A stretch of 64,000 nt of DNA, from NCBI GenBank assembly GCA_030544685.1, contig CP086683.1, positions 4,712,001 through 4,776,000 on the forward strand, read 5' to 3'. Made by a program: the position numbers and the translations under genes. This document shows positions 28,514-37,753 of this stretch, piece by piece; the stretch's first letter is position 1, and the number at the start of each line of letters is the position of its first letter. The DNA is from Pseudomonas sp. B21_DOA. GTDB lineage: Bacteria > Pseudomonadota > Gammaproteobacteria > Pseudomonadales > Pseudomonadaceae. Below the pieces are notes generated by a model. It ran no database searches. It saw only the letters and a list, made by a program, of their open reading frames with translations, and was not told the origin of the DNA.

Positions 28514-29644
28514 ATGCGCAAACTTCTGTATCTGTTTTTCTCCATGGCCCTCGTTGCCGCCCTGACCACCTACGCCATGTGGGCGGCAGACCGACCGGCG
28601 GGGCATTACCTGTCGGACCTGCGCATCAAGCTCGCCGTCGATCACGGCACGCCCGGCGACCGTGGCAACCTGCTCGGCATTCAGCCCGAACTGTTCCCCA
28701 CCGATTACCAAAGCTCCGCACGCCTGCACCGCAAACTCGCGGCGTACCTGCAGCAGGCCCGCGATCAAGGTTTGCTCAACGAAAAAACCGTGGTGGTTTT
28801 GCCCGAGCACGTCGGTACGTGGCTGATGATCAGCGGCGAGAAAGACGAGCTCTATCAGGCACCGACGCTGGCTGAGGCGATGAACTGGCTGGCGGCGAGC
28901 AATCCGCTGCTGTTCGCCCGCGCGTGGCTGCGGGCCAAGGGCGAGCAACGCCTGGACGATGCTTATCTGCGGATGAAATCGAAAGCCATGGCCAAGGATT
29001 ATCAGGCGCTGTTCGGCGGTCTGGCCAAGGAGTTTCAGGTCACCCTGGTCGCCGGCTCCATTGTGCTGCCAGAGCCGAGTATCCGTGATGGCCAGCTCAA
29101 GCCTGGCAGCGGCGCGCTGTTCAACAGCAGCGTGGTATTCGGCCGCGACGGTTTGCCGCTGGGGCAGCCGCAACGCCAGATGCACCCGATCTTTGATCAG
29201 CAGGGTGTGATTGAGGCCGAAAACAAGCACGCCATTCAGGTCGTCGACACCCCGGCCGGACGCCTCGGCATCCTGATCGGCAGTGACAGCTGGTATCCCT
29301 CCAACTACCGCACACTCGATGACCAAGGCGCGCAACTGGTGGCCGTACCGGCGCAGGTTATTGGCCAAGGCGCGTGGGACAAGCCATGGCGCGGTTACAA
29401 AGGTTCGAGCACGCCGGGGTCAGTCAGCCTCAAGCCCGGCGACCTCAGTGAAGGACAGGCCTGGCATCGACTGACCCTTACCGCACAACCACCGAGCAGC
29501 CGCGCGGTTGCCGGCGTCAGTGTGTTCATGCGCGGGCAATTCTGGGACAAGCCGAGCACCGGCAGAAGCTTCCTCAGCAGCAACGGTCAGCAGTTCGCCG
29601 ATGGCGAGGCCCGTGGTGCGCGCTTGCTGAACGTCTGGCTGTAA
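28514..29644 (+). CDS. Nitrilase-fold exported protein lacking the catalytic cysteine
   Basis: A 376-residue carbon-nitrogen hydrolase superfamily protein with an N-terminal hydrophobic segment (LLYLFFSMALVAALTTYAMW), so it is probably membrane-anchored or exported. The catalytic glutamate is present in VVVLPEHVG near 93. The usual ICYDxxFP motif reads LIGSDSWYPSNY, so the nucleophile cysteine is replaced by glycine, and the lysine motif is QRQMHP. Classic nitrilase chemistry therefore looks impossible. It is followed three bases later by an AraC regulator, forming an operon. The start at 28514 gives the leader peptide. Confidence 0.75.
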   Translation: MRKLLYLFFSMALVAALTTYAMWAADRPAGHYLSDLRIKLAVDHGTPGDRGNLLGIQPELFPTDYQSSARLHRKLAAYLQQARDQGLLNEKTVVVLPEHVGTWLMISGEKDELYQAPTLAEAMNWLAASNPLLFARAWLRAKGEQRLDDAYLRMKSKAMAKDYQALFGGLAKEFQVTLVAGSIVLPEPSIRDGQLKPGSGALFNSSVVFGRDGLPLGQPQRQMHPIFDQQGVIEAENKHAIQVVDTPAGRLGILIGSDSWYPSNYRTLDDQGAQLVAVPAQVIGQGAWDKPWRGYKGSSTPGSVSLKPGDLSEGQAWHRLTLTAQPPSSRAVAGVSVFMRGQFWDKPSTGRSFLSSNGQQFADGEARGARLLNVWL

Positions 29645-29647
29645 TCC

Positions 29648-30688
29648 ATGAAGCCGCAGCCGATGCGCCTCGGGGATCTGTCGGTGGGTTTCGTCCACAG
29701 TCTGGCCGATGCCGTGCGCAGCCACGACGTCGATCCGCTGCCTCTGCTTGAGCAATACGGCCTCGATACCGCGCGGCTGGCCGAGGCCGGGGCACGCTTA
29801 TCGATCCCGCGTTACATGCGCTTGGGCCATGCGGCGATTCAACTCACCGGCGATCCCGCTCTGGGCCTGCGCATGGGCCGCATGATCCGCTTGAATCAGG
29901 CTGGGCTGGCCGGCATCACCGCCGCGCAAGCACCCACCGTGCGCGAAGCGGCCCGTTGCCTGACGCGTTTCGAACCGCTCTACGGCTCGAACTACCGAGG
30001 GCAATCCACTTTCCATGAAGACGCCAGCGGCGCCTGGCTGCGCTTCTACTCGATCAGCCCGTACAACGCTTATAACCGCTTCGTGGTCGACTCGATCCTC
30101 GCCGGCTGGCTGCATCAGTTGTCGAGCCTGTGCGGCGAAACGTTGCGCGCCGAGCGGATCGAAATCGAATTCGAAGCGCCGGATTATCGCGACGCCTACG
30201 CCGCGCTCGGCGACTGCCCGATCCAGTTCCGCGCCGAGCACAACCAACTGCGCCTGAGCCTGAGCAGTCTCGCCCTGCGCAACCCTGAACATTGTCCGGG
30301 CACTTGGCGGCATCTGCTGCAACTGTGTGAGCGGGAGCTGGACCAAATGACCCGCACCCGCAGCCTGCGCGAGCGCATCACTCAACTGCTCGGCCCGCTG
30401 CTCAATGGAGGCCGCGAACCGGATCTTGAAGAAGTCGCGGCACGCCTGAAACTGCCGACATGGACCTTGCGACGCAAACTCGCCGAGGAAGGCACGCAGT
30501 TCCGCGCAATCCTCAATGACACTCGCCGGGACCTGGCGATGACTTACATCCGCGACACCGAATTGGCGTTCGGTGAGATCGCCTATCTACTGGGCTTTGC
30601 CTCAGCCGAAGCCTTCCAGCGCGCTTTCAAGCGCTGGAGCGGGCAGACGCCCGGCGAATCTCGACGAAATTACCGCTCGGGAGCCTGA
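29648..30688 (+). CDS. AraC-family transcriptional regulator
   Basis: A 346-residue regulator with an N-terminal Arabinose_bd-like domain as found in OruR/ArgR-type proteins and a C-terminal double helix-turn-helix (LEEVAARLKLPTWTLRRKL near 265; FGEIAYLLGFASAEAFQRAFK near 310; WSGQTPGESR at the end). It starts three bases after the nitrilase-fold gene and is probably co-transcribed with it. Ligand and targets are unknown. Confidence 0.9.
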   Translation: MKPQPMRLGDLSVGFVHSLADAVRSHDVDPLPLLEQYGLDTARLAEAGARLSIPRYMRLGHAAIQLTGDPALGLRMGRMIRLNQAGLAGITAAQAPTVREAARCLTRFEPLYGSNYRGQSTFHEDASGAWLRFYSISPYNAYNRFVVDSILAGWLHQLSSLCGETLRAERIEIEFEAPDYRDAYAALGDCPIQFRAEHNQLRLSLSSLALRNPEHCPGTWRHLLQLCERELDQMTRTRSLRERITQLLGPLLNGGREPDLEEVAARLKLPTWTLRRKLAEEGTQFRAILNDTRRDLAMTYIRDTELAFGEIAYLLGFASAEAFQRAFKRWSGQTPGESRRNYRSGA

Positions 30689-30691
30689 CGC

Positions 30692-30778
30692 TCAGAGCTC
30701 CGTGGCGTCGTCAGCCGGCTCTGGCTGATCCAGCTCATAGGCCTGGTATTCGAGCAGTTCTTCCTGATACTCATCCAT
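30692..30778 (-). CDS. 28-residue acidic small protein
   Basis: A short frame that begins MDEYQEELLEYQAYELDQ and ends TEL, behind a strong GGGGGA ribosome site about eight bases before the ATG. Nearly half of the residues are acidic or amide, and the first half could form one amphipathic helix. It is convergent with the AraC gene, which ends four bases away. Function unknown; the ribosome site and biased composition are the reasons I report it. Confidence 0.6.
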   Translation of the reverse strand: MDEYQEELLEYQAYELDQPEPADDATEL

Positions 30779-30970
30779 CGTATAAATCCCCCAAACCGCT
30801 CGCTATGAAAATGGCCTGATCAATCGACCTGTGCCCCGAGCATAAAGTGCCCGTGTGAAGGAAAAGTGAAACGCCGCCTTCATGAATAAAACGTAGCAGG
30901 TGGTTGGGGATTTATCGCGGCGCTGATGTCGCAGGTATGTAACCAGATCTTATGCCCACCCGAAAACCAC

Positions 30971-31063
30971 TATGGGAGCGAGCCTGCTCGCGAAGGCGGT
31001 GTGTCAGTCTGATCATCTGTCGACTGACACTACGCATTCGCGAGCAGGCTCGCTCCCACAGGG
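30971..31063. repeat. REP doublet
   Basis: TATGGGAGCGAGCCTGCTCG and TCGCGAGCAGGCTCGCTCCC in inverted order, just downstream of the DUF2242 lipoprotein gene. Confidence 0.92.
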
Positions 31064-31076
31064 TTTCGCTGAGTTT

Positions 31077-31937
31077 TTATTGGCCCGACGCAGGCATCGC
31101 CGGAATCGGCTCGGACGGTGGCGGAATATCCGGGTTGGTCGGTGGCGTGATGGTTTCGCTGGCCGGCGCTGGCTCTTCTGCGGGCGCAGGCGCTGGCGTG
31201 ATCGGCGCCGACTCCGCGGGTGGCACGACCGGCTCGGAACTCACTGGCGCGGTGTCGACAGGCGCCGGTGCAGGCTCGGCAGCTGGCGCAGGAGCCGGTT
31301 CCGCCGCAGGTGTCGGCACAAGTGGCGCAGCAGCCGGAGCAGGCGTCACCTTCGGCTCAGGCACACCGAGGTCGGTTTTCGGTTTTTCTTCGATGTGTGC
31401 AGCCTTCTTCGCATCGGCGGGCAGGAACTGCTCCACCAGTGTGAAGAACCGCTCGTAGAACTTCTGCGCAGTGACGGTCTCACTGGCGACCTTGACCATC
31501 GAATCATCCGAGGAGCCGATCGGCATCGACACCGAGCCCAGCACACCAACCCCGAGGCTGGCCGAATTGTTGGTCTTCTTCAGCGCATAACGGTCCTGGA
31601 GGGCGTTGGCGAACACCGTCGCGTGATGCCCGGCGCTGCCATCTTCGGCACAGACCACGTTGAAGCTGATCTCGAGGTGGGTCTCGCCGGTCTGCTGGAA
31701 GCTCTTGTGACCGCTGACCAGCTTCGGATCACTGCTGGTAATGATGTAGCCCTGACTGAGCAACGCGCGACGAGCCGCTTCGCAGCTGGCGGTATCAGTC
31801 ACCGGGTAATTGCGCGAAAAGGTGCCGGAGTCATCGAAGTTCTCATGCTCATAGATCGGCTTGTCCTTCGAACAACCGGCCACCGCAGTCAACAAAAGCG
31901 CCAGCCCGACAACACGCATGGGAGTGGAAATCAACAT
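31077..31937 (-). CDS. DUF2242-type lipoprotein with Pro/Ala-rich tail
   Basis: A 286-residue lipoprotein. The signal peptide ends in the lipobox TAVAGC (cysteine near 22), followed by SKDKPIYEHENFDD. The folded part (about 30-165) resembles the DUF2242 family found in pseudomonads and related bacteria. The last 115 residues are a low-complexity tail of PAPA and PVAP-type repeats, as in proteins that must cross peptidoglycan. Function is unknown. The ATG at 31937 gives a normal lipoprotein leader. Confidence 0.82.
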   Translation of the reverse strand: MLISTPMRVVGLALLLTAVAGCSKDKPIYEHENFDDSGTFSRNYPVTDTASCEAARRALLSQGYIITSSDPKLVSGHKSFQQTGETHLEISFNVVCAEDGSAGHHATVFANALQDRYALKKTNNSASLGVGVLGSVSMPIGSSDDSMVKVASETVTAQKFYERFFTLVEQFLPADAKKAAHIEEKPKTDLGVPEPKVTPAPAAAPLVPTPAAEPAPAPAAEPAPAPVDTAPVSSEPVVPPAESAPITPAPAPAEEPAPASETITPPTNPDIPPPSEPIPAMPASGQ

Positions 31938-32630
31938 TGAACATCCTGAGGGAAAACAGTCCGGGGCGTATTGTGCAACAGATCGCCGCCCCATGGCGCA
32001 TGGAATAGTGTCAAGAATCGGTTACAACTTTACCGGTCCTCGCCGGATGGAAAAAGCCGCGCCGACAAATGATCGATCGGCACGCGCAATTTCGCCGTCG
32101 CCTGTCGACTCGACGGCCACAACACCCTAACCGCCCGACCTGTTCTAAACCGCCAAGGGACGTAGTCCATCCAAGAATCAGGTCGGCTGTCAGGCCGCCT
32201 TCGCGAGCAGGCTCGCTCCCACAAAAGCAAAAGCAAAGCAGCGCAGCTGCCCGTGGCGAAGCCGCCCCACTCAACAATGAGCGCAAGCTCGAGTGCTCTT
32301 GATCTTGATCCACCGGCGACGTCGGAAGGCTGAGTGGAGGGATTGATCCGGGCGTGGGAGCGCAGCGACCGTTCGACGAAGTCGAACACAGCGGAAGGAG
32401 GTGCAGCGAAGCAAACCGTAGCCGCTGCGCCCGGATCGATCCCGCAGCGAAGGAACCCGAGCCTGCGAGGGCCGAACGCAGGAGCAAGCCTTTGGGTTAC
32501 CTTTTTGGCGTTTGAAAAAGGTGACCCGCCGTAAGGGCGGAACCGTACTCAGCAACACCGCAAAAAACGGATATTCACCCAAACCCAACAGCATGGCCGG
32601 CCCAAAGGCCGCCACGCCCAAAAACAAAAA
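31938..32630. repeat. Gene-free region with solo REP arm and a long dispersed repeat
   Basis: I see no gene in about 690 bases. A solo REP arm (TTCGCGAGCAGGCTCGCTCCC) is at 32191-32220. From about 32275 to 32545 there is a long GC-rich segment with several internal inverted pieces (AGGGATTGATCCGGGCG against CGCCCGGATCGATCCC) that ends in AAAAAGGTGACCCGCCGTAAGGGCGGAAC. Such segments recur between genes in fluorescens-group genomes and are sometimes wrongly annotated as proteins. Confidence 0.6.
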
Positions 32631-32654
32631 AGCCCCGACCATCAGGCCGGGGCT
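32621..32654 (-). terminator. ppiD terminator
   Basis: On the minus strand AGCCCCG pairs with CGGGGCT and is followed by a run of T (the A-run at 32620-32630). It ends the ppiD transcript. Confidence 0.92.
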
Positions 32655-32676
32655 CCTTCAAACGCCAGTCAAAAGA

Positions 32677-34548
32677 TCAAAACCGCTCGATCTTCGCCTC
32701 AGCTTCCAACTGCTTGCGATACGCCGCAAAGTCCTGCTGCCCTTCACGGGAGGCGAGGAAACGACGATATTGCGCCTTCTCTTCATCCGTCGGTGCAGCC
32801 GCTTCATTGACGCCATTCAGACGCACGATCATCAGACTGCCATCCGGCAACGTAACGCTGGAGAACGTCGGCTTGTCCTTGGCAGCCGGTTTCGGCATAC
32901 GGAACAACGCCTGCAGCACGGCCGGATCAACCCCTTCCTGACCACGAGTAGCCGCTTCGGTGGTTTTCCAGTTCTGACCATCAACCGCCTTGTCCAGCGG
33001 CGCCTTGCCGTCACGCAGATCGGCGATCAGCTTCTCGGCACGGGTCTTGGCCTCGGCACTGGCATGTTCCTTGGTCAGCTGAGTACGGATCGCCGCAGTC
33101 ACGCTTTCCAGCGGCAGCTGCGCAGGCTTCAGGTGCTCCTTGGAACGCAGCACGATCACGGTTTCCGGATCCAGCTCGATGGCGGTGCTGTTGGCACCCT
33201 CATCAATGACTTCCGGGCTGAATGCAGCAGTGACCACGGCACGGTTGGCGGCAACACCTTCGCCACCTTCACGGCCGAACGGCTTGGACGTGTGCACGGT
33301 CAATTTCAGGTCCGCTGCTGGCTGTGCCAGGTCAGAGGCTTCGAACGCCGAGTCTTCCAACTGCTTGGTCGCCTCAACAAAACGCTGCTCGACCTGAGCG
33401 GCTTTCAGCTCGCGGGTCAGCTTGTCTTTCAGGCTGGCCAGGGTCGGTACTTCAGGCGCTTCCACGCCCAACAGCTTGATCAGGTGATAACCGAAGTCGG
33501 TACGAATCGGCTCGGACACCTGCTCTTTCGACAAGGCGTACAGCGCTTTTTCGAAAGCCGGGTCGTAAACGCCAGGACCGGCATAACCCAGGTCACCACC
33601 ATTGTTGGCGGACCCCGGATCCTGCGAGAACTCTTTGGCCAGCGCTTCGAATTTCTCGCCCTTGGCCAGACGCGCCTGGACTTCTTCGATCTTCGCCTTG
33701 GCCTGCGCTTCGCTGGTCTTGTCGTTCACTTCGATGAGGATGTGCGCGGCACGACGCTGTTCCGACAGGTTGGCGATCTCTTTCTGATACGCCGCCTGCA
33801 GGTCTTCATCCTTGACCGCGACCTGATCGAAGAACGACGATTTCTTGAGCTCGACGTAATCGATGATCACCTGATCCGGCGTCATGAATTCCTTGGCGTG
33901 CTCGTCGTAGTAAGCCTTGACCTCGTCATCGGTCAGCTTGACCGCAGCCGGGTCGGCCTTGACGTTCAGAGTAGCGAAATCACGGGTCTGTTTTTCCAGA
34001 CGGGCGAATGCCAGCACTTCGGCGTCGGTGACGAAACCGCTGCCTGCAACACCGGCGCGCAACTGGCCGATCAACATTTCCTGAGCCAGCATCTGGCGGA
34101 ACTGCATGCGGCTGTAACCCAGTTGACGGATCACCTGGTCGAAACGCTCGGAGCTGAACTTGCCGTCAACCTGGAATTCAGGCGTTTGCAGAATCACCTG
34201 ATCCAGCGCGGCTTCGGAGAAAGAGAATTTCGCCTGTTCGGCGCCTTGCAGCAGCAACTTGCGGTCGATCAGGCCTTTGAGAGCCGATTCGCGCAGCATT
34301 TTTTCGTCGAGCAAGGAAGCATCGAAGTCCTTGCCCAGCTGTTGCATCAGCTGACGGCGTTGCATGTCAACGGCCTGGCTCAGCTCGTTCTGGCTGATTT
34401 CGTCACCGTTGACCTTGGCCGCCTCGTTCTTGTGAGTCGTGGCCTGGAAAATGGCATCGAAACCGGTCAGAGCCATCAGTGCAACGATGACTCCGATAAT
34501 TGTCTTGGCAATCCAGCCTTGTGAATTGTCCCTGATATTCTGCAGCAT
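32677..34548 (-). CDS. ppiD: Periplasmic folding chaperone/PPIase PpiD
   Basis: A 623-residue inner-membrane-anchored SurA-like protein that helps newly exported proteins fold at the Sec translocon. It has one N-terminal membrane helix (IIGVIVALMALTGFDAIF, about 17-35), a large SurA-type chaperone region, and a parvulin domain near 265-355 (RRAAHILIEV, LAKGEKFEALAKEFSQDPGS, FGYHLIKLLG). It is last in the tig-clpP-clpX-lon-hupB-ppiD block. A GGGGGA ribosome site precedes the ATG. Confidence 0.96.
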   Translation of the reverse strand: MLQNIRDNSQGWIAKTIIGVIVALMALTGFDAIFQATTHKNEAAKVNGDEISQNELSQAVDMQRRQLMQQLGKDFDASLLDEKMLRESALKGLIDRKLLLQGAEQAKFSFSEAALDQVILQTPEFQVDGKFSSERFDQVIRQLGYSRMQFRQMLAQEMLIGQLRAGVAGSGFVTDAEVLAFARLEKQTRDFATLNVKADPAAVKLTDDEVKAYYDEHAKEFMTPDQVIIDYVELKKSSFFDQVAVKDEDLQAAYQKEIANLSEQRRAAHILIEVNDKTSEAQAKAKIEEVQARLAKGEKFEALAKEFSQDPGSANNGGDLGYAGPGVYDPAFEKALYALSKEQVSEPIRTDFGYHLIKLLGVEAPEVPTLASLKDKLTRELKAAQVEQRFVEATKQLEDSAFEASDLAQPAADLKLTVHTSKPFGREGGEGVAANRAVVTAAFSPEVIDEGANSTAIELDPETVIVLRSKEHLKPAQLPLESVTAAIRTQLTKEHASAEAKTRAEKLIADLRDGKAPLDKAVDGQNWKTTEAATRGQEGVDPAVLQALFRMPKPAAKDKPTFSSVTLPDGSLMIVRLNGVNEAAAPTDEEKAQYRRFLASREGQQDFAAYRKQLEAEAKIERF

Positions 34549-34617
34549 GCGTCCCCCAGAAACGGTTGAACTTCAATTTAGGCAACCGTGGAGCGTGGGT
34601 AGAATCCGGATAGAAGA

Positions 34618-34641
34618 AAGGCGCATCCGAGGATGCGCCTT
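34618..34641. terminator. Hairpin upstream of ppiD
   Basis: AAGGCGCATCC and GGATGCGCCTT form a perfect 11-bp stem with a two-base gap, next to the tRNA-like sequence. It could end a transcript coming from hupB or the tRNA-like element. Confidence 0.65.
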
Positions 34642-34649
34642 CTCGTAAC

Positions 34650-34725
34650 TGGCGGAGCGGACAGGGCTCGAACCCTCGATCCCGGCGTTACAGGTGCCTG
34701 TTCCAGCCACCTGCTCTACCGCTCC
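34650..34725 (-). tRNA. tRNA-like sequence, probably degenerate
   Basis: A 76-base segment with a perfect 7-bp acceptor stem (GGAGCGG/CCGCTCC), discriminator G and encoded CCA, TA at positions 8-9, and GGTTCGA at the T-loop. The D-arm is poor, the T-stem has a mismatch, and the anticodon arm has only three good pairs, with loop CCTGTAA that lacks the usual U33. I cannot assign an amino acid with confidence. It could be a tRNA pseudogene, or a tRNA that has lost one base like many genes here. Confidence 0.5.
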
Positions 34726-34775
34726 GCTGCCAAGTCAGGCTTGACCCCGACCCGGATGGGTAAAAACCTGAAAAC

Positions 34776-35048
34776 TCAGTTAACAGCTTCTTTCAGTGCT
34801 TTACCGGCTTTGAAACCTGGCTTCTTGGCAGCCGGGATTTCCAGAGTCTTGCCGGTTTGCGGGTTACGACCGGTACGAGCCGGACGGTCAGTCACGGAGA
34901 AAGTACCGAAACCAACCAGAACAACGGAGTCGCCAGCCTTCAGAGCGCCAGTGACGGATTCGATTACAGCGTCCAGCGCACGGCCAGCAGCAGCTTTCGG
35001 GATATCAGCGGATGCAGCGATAGCATCAATCAGTTCCGACTTGTTCAC
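34776..35048 (-). CDS. hupB: DNA-binding protein HU-beta
   Basis: A 90-residue HU protein that bends and compacts DNA. It starts [18 protein letters not shown], has the glycine-rich turn [21 protein letters not shown] with the DNA-clamping arm, and ends [15 protein letters not shown]. It lies between lon and ppiD, the standard place in gammaproteobacteria. Confidence 0.97.
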   Translation of the reverse strand: MNKSELIDAIAASADIPKAAAGRALDAVIESVTGALKAGDSVVLVGFGTFSVTDRPARTGRNPQTGKTLEIPAAKKPGFKAGKALKEAVN

Positions 35049-35196
35049 TCTAAGTCCCCTTATATCTATTTTGAGATGTTTCTAAGTTTTTTGGTGAAAG
35101 CAAAAACGAGTGCTGAATGGCCTACAGACACTTAAGAGCCGCTTTATAACAAGGGCTCTAAAATGCTGTCAAGGAAAGCCCCCAGGCTAAAACGTA

Positions 35197-37593
35197 TTAA
35201 TGCGTGCTAATTCTTTCCTTGGCATCAGACTCGCGTTTTTCGTCCTTGGCAACTATCTCCGGAGCCACATCCGGCAAGGGCTCCGGCGCGTATTGCAGCG
35301 CAATTTGCAGGACCTCGTCAATCCATTTAACCGGTTTGATCTGCAGATCCTGCTTGATATTGTCAGGAATCTCCTTCAGATCGCGGACGTTTTCTTCCGG
35401 AATAATCACAATCTTGATTCCGCCGCGATGTGCCGCCAGCAGTTTTTCTTTCAAACCGCCGATTGCCAGCACTTGCCCACGCAGCGTGATCTCACCGGTC
35501 ATGGCGACATCGGCGCGTACCGGAATGCCGGTCAACGCCGAGACCAGCGCCGTGCACATGCCTACGCCAGCGCTAGGGCCGTCTTTCGGGGTCGCCCCTT
35601 CCGGCATGTGAATGTGGGTGTCGCGCTTCTCGTGGAAGTCCAGCGGAATGCCCAGACTCTTGGCGCGGCTGCGCACCACGGTTTGTGCGGCAGTGATCGA
35701 TTCGACCATTACATCACCGAGCGAACCGGTCTTGATCAGTTGTCCTTTACCCGGAATCACTGCAGCTTCGATGGTCAGCAATTCACCGCCGACCTGAGTC
35801 CACGCCAGGCCCGTCACCTGACCCACTTGATCCTGCTGCTCGGCCAGGCCGTAGCGGAACTTGCGCACGCCGAGGAAATGCTCGAGCAGATCAGCTGTCA
35901 CTTTCACCGAGAAGCGTTTTTCGAGGGCATGCTCTTTGACCGCCTTGCGGCAGACCTTGGCAATCTGCCGCTCGAGGCCACGCACGCCCGCTTCACGGGT
36001 GTAGTAACGGATGATGTCGCGGATCGCTTCCTCGTCGAACTCCAGCTCGCCCTTCTTCAGACCATTGGCGGCGATCTGTTTAGGCGACAGATATTTCACG
36101 GCGATGTTGATCTTCTCGTCTTCGGTGTAACCCGGCAGACGGATGACTTCCATCCGGTCCAGCAGCGCTGGCGGAATGTTCATCGAGTTCGACGTGCACA
36201 GGAACATCACATCGGAGAGGTCGTAATCGACTTCGAGATAGTGATCATTGAAGTTGTGGTTTTGCTCAGGGTCGAGCACTTCCAGCAACGCCGACGCCGG
36301 ATCGCCACGCATGTCGCTGCCCATCTTGTCGATTTCATCGAGCAGAAACAGCGGGTTGCGTACGCCCACTTTTGTCATCTTTTGAATCAATCTTCCCGGC
36401 ATCGAACCGATGTAGGTCCGGCGGTGACCACGGATTTCCGCTTCATCACGCACGCCGCCCAAGGCCATACGCACGAATTTACGGTTGGTTGCGTGGGCAA
36501 TCGATTCCGCCAGCGAGGTTTTACCCACGCCTGGAGGACCGACCAGGCACAACACCGGGCCACGAATTTTCTTCACGCGTTTCTGCACGGCGAGGTATTC
36601 AAGGATGCGTTCCTTGACCTCTTCGAGACCGTAGTGATCGGCGTCGAGAATGTCTTCTGCACGGGCCAGATCGAGGCGTACTTTGCTTTGCGCCTTCCAC
36701 GGCACTTGCACCAGCCAGTCGATGTACGAGCGCACTACGGTGGCTTCAGCGGACATCGGCGACATCTGCTTGAGCTTGTTCAGCTCCGCAGTGGCTTTGG
36801 CCAGTGCATCCTTTGGCAGGCCGGCAGCATCGATGCGCTTTTTCAGCTCTTCGATTTCATTGTGACCTTCGTCACCGTCGCCGAGCTCTTTCTGAATGGC
36901 CTTCATCTGCTCATTCAGGTAGTACTCGCGCTGGCTGCGCTCCATTTGCTTTTTCACGCGACCGCGAATGCGTTTCTCGACCTGCAGCAAGTCAATCTCG
37001 GCATCCAGCAGTGCCAGCACGTGCTCGACACGGGCCGACAGATCGACGATTTCGAGGATTTCCTGCTTCTGCTCGATTTTCAGCGCCATGTGCGCGGCCA
37101 TGGTGTCGACCAGACGACCGGGCTCATCGATGCTGTTGAGCGACGACAGGACTTCAGCCGGAACCTTCTTGCCCAGCTGAACGTATTGCTCGAACTGCGA
37201 CAGCAGCGTGCGCACGAAGACTTCCGACTCGCGCTCGGCGGCGTCGACTTCTTCGATCAGAGAAACTTCGGCGCGGCAGTGGCCATCGATTTCGCTGAAG
37301 CGTTCGACGGTGCCACGCTGCTCGCCTTCGACCAGAACCTTGACGGTGCCATCAGGCAGCTTCAGCAGCTGCAGAACCGTGGCAATCGTACCTACGCGAT
37401 AGAGAGCGTCTTCACCCGGATCATCGTCAGCCGGGTTTCTCTGGGCCAGCAGCAAGATCTGCTTGTCACCCGTCATCGCTGCCTCGAGGGCTTCGATGGA
37501 TTTCTCGCGCCCCACGAACAGCGGGATAACCATGTGCGGATAAACCACGACATCACGCAATGGCAGGAGAGGCAATTCGATGGTTGTCTTCAT
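35197..37593 (-). CDS. lon: ATP-dependent protease Lon
   Basis: A 798-residue hexameric AAA+ serine protease. N-terminal substrate domain ([19 protein letters not shown]), Walker [10 protein letters not shown] near 355, Walker [11 protein letters not shown], and a protease domain with the catalytic serine in [12 protein letters not shown] near 675 and a lysine near 718. It degrades misfolded and regulatory proteins. A heat-shock-like promoter lies upstream (37652-37679). The frame is intact. Confidence 0.97.
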   Translation of the reverse strand: MKTTIELPLLPLRDVVVYPHMVIPLFVGREKSIEALEAAMTGDKQILLLAQRNPADDDPGEDALYRVGTIATVLQLLKLPDGTVKVLVEGEQRGTVERFSEIDGHCRAEVSLIEEVDAAERESEVFVRTLLSQFEQYVQLGKKVPAEVLSSLNSIDEPGRLVDTMAAHMALKIEQKQEILEIVDLSARVEHVLALLDAEIDLLQVEKRIRGRVKKQMERSQREYYLNEQMKAIQKELGDGDEGHNEIEELKKRIDAAGLPKDALAKATAELNKLKQMSPMSAEATVVRSYIDWLVQVPWKAQSKVRLDLARAEDILDADHYGLEEVKERILEYLAVQKRVKKIRGPVLCLVGPPGVGKTSLAESIAHATNRKFVRMALGGVRDEAEIRGHRRTYIGSMPGRLIQKMTKVGVRNPLFLLDEIDKMGSDMRGDPASALLEVLDPEQNHNFNDHYLEVDYDLSDVMFLCTSNSMNIPPALLDRMEVIRLPGYTEDEKINIAVKYLSPKQIAANGLKKGELEFDEEAIRDIIRYYTREAGVRGLERQIAKVCRKAVKEHALEKRFSVKVTADLLEHFLGVRKFRYGLAEQQDQVGQVTGLAWTQVGGELLTIEAAVIPGKGQLIKTGSLGDVMVESITAAQTVVRSRAKSLGIPLDFHEKRDTHIHMPEGATPKDGPSAGVGMCTALVSALTGIPVRADVAMTGEITLRGQVLAIGGLKEKLLAAHRGGIKIVIIPEENVRDLKEIPDNIKQDLQIKPVKWIDEVLQIALQYAPEPLPDVAPEIVAKDEKRESDAKERISTH

Positions 37594-37651
37594 GATTTCG
37601 CCTCTACGGCGGCCGTATGGCCGTAATCAGATGGAATTAAGCTTGAAACCA

Positions 37652-37679
37652 AGATGGGGGCTGCCTCGAAAAAAACAAG
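37652..37679 (-). promoter_or_regulatory. Possible sigma-32 promoter of lon
   Basis: On the minus strand CTTGTTT, 13 bases, then CCCCATCT lie about 60 bases before the lon start. The -10 is a perfect RpoH match (CCCCAT), the -35 shares CTTG. The position between clpX and lon is where a heat-shock promoter is expected. Confidence 0.5.
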
Positions 37680-37703
37680 CGCAAAGCGCAGGCAAAAAAC
37701 GAC

Positions 37704-37733
37704 TTAAAAAAAGAGGCCCGAAGGCCCCTTCTT
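37704..37733 (-). terminator. clpX terminator
   Basis: On the minus strand AAGGGGCC-TTCG-GGCCTCTT is followed by seven T. It separates the clpX transcript from lon. Confidence 0.92.
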
Positions 37734-37753
37734 TGTTGCGGCGCGGTGGACGC

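Noticed and set aside
35200..37626. 808-codon plus-strand frame opposite lon
   Set aside because: Antisense shadow of lon; no motif and no ribosome site.
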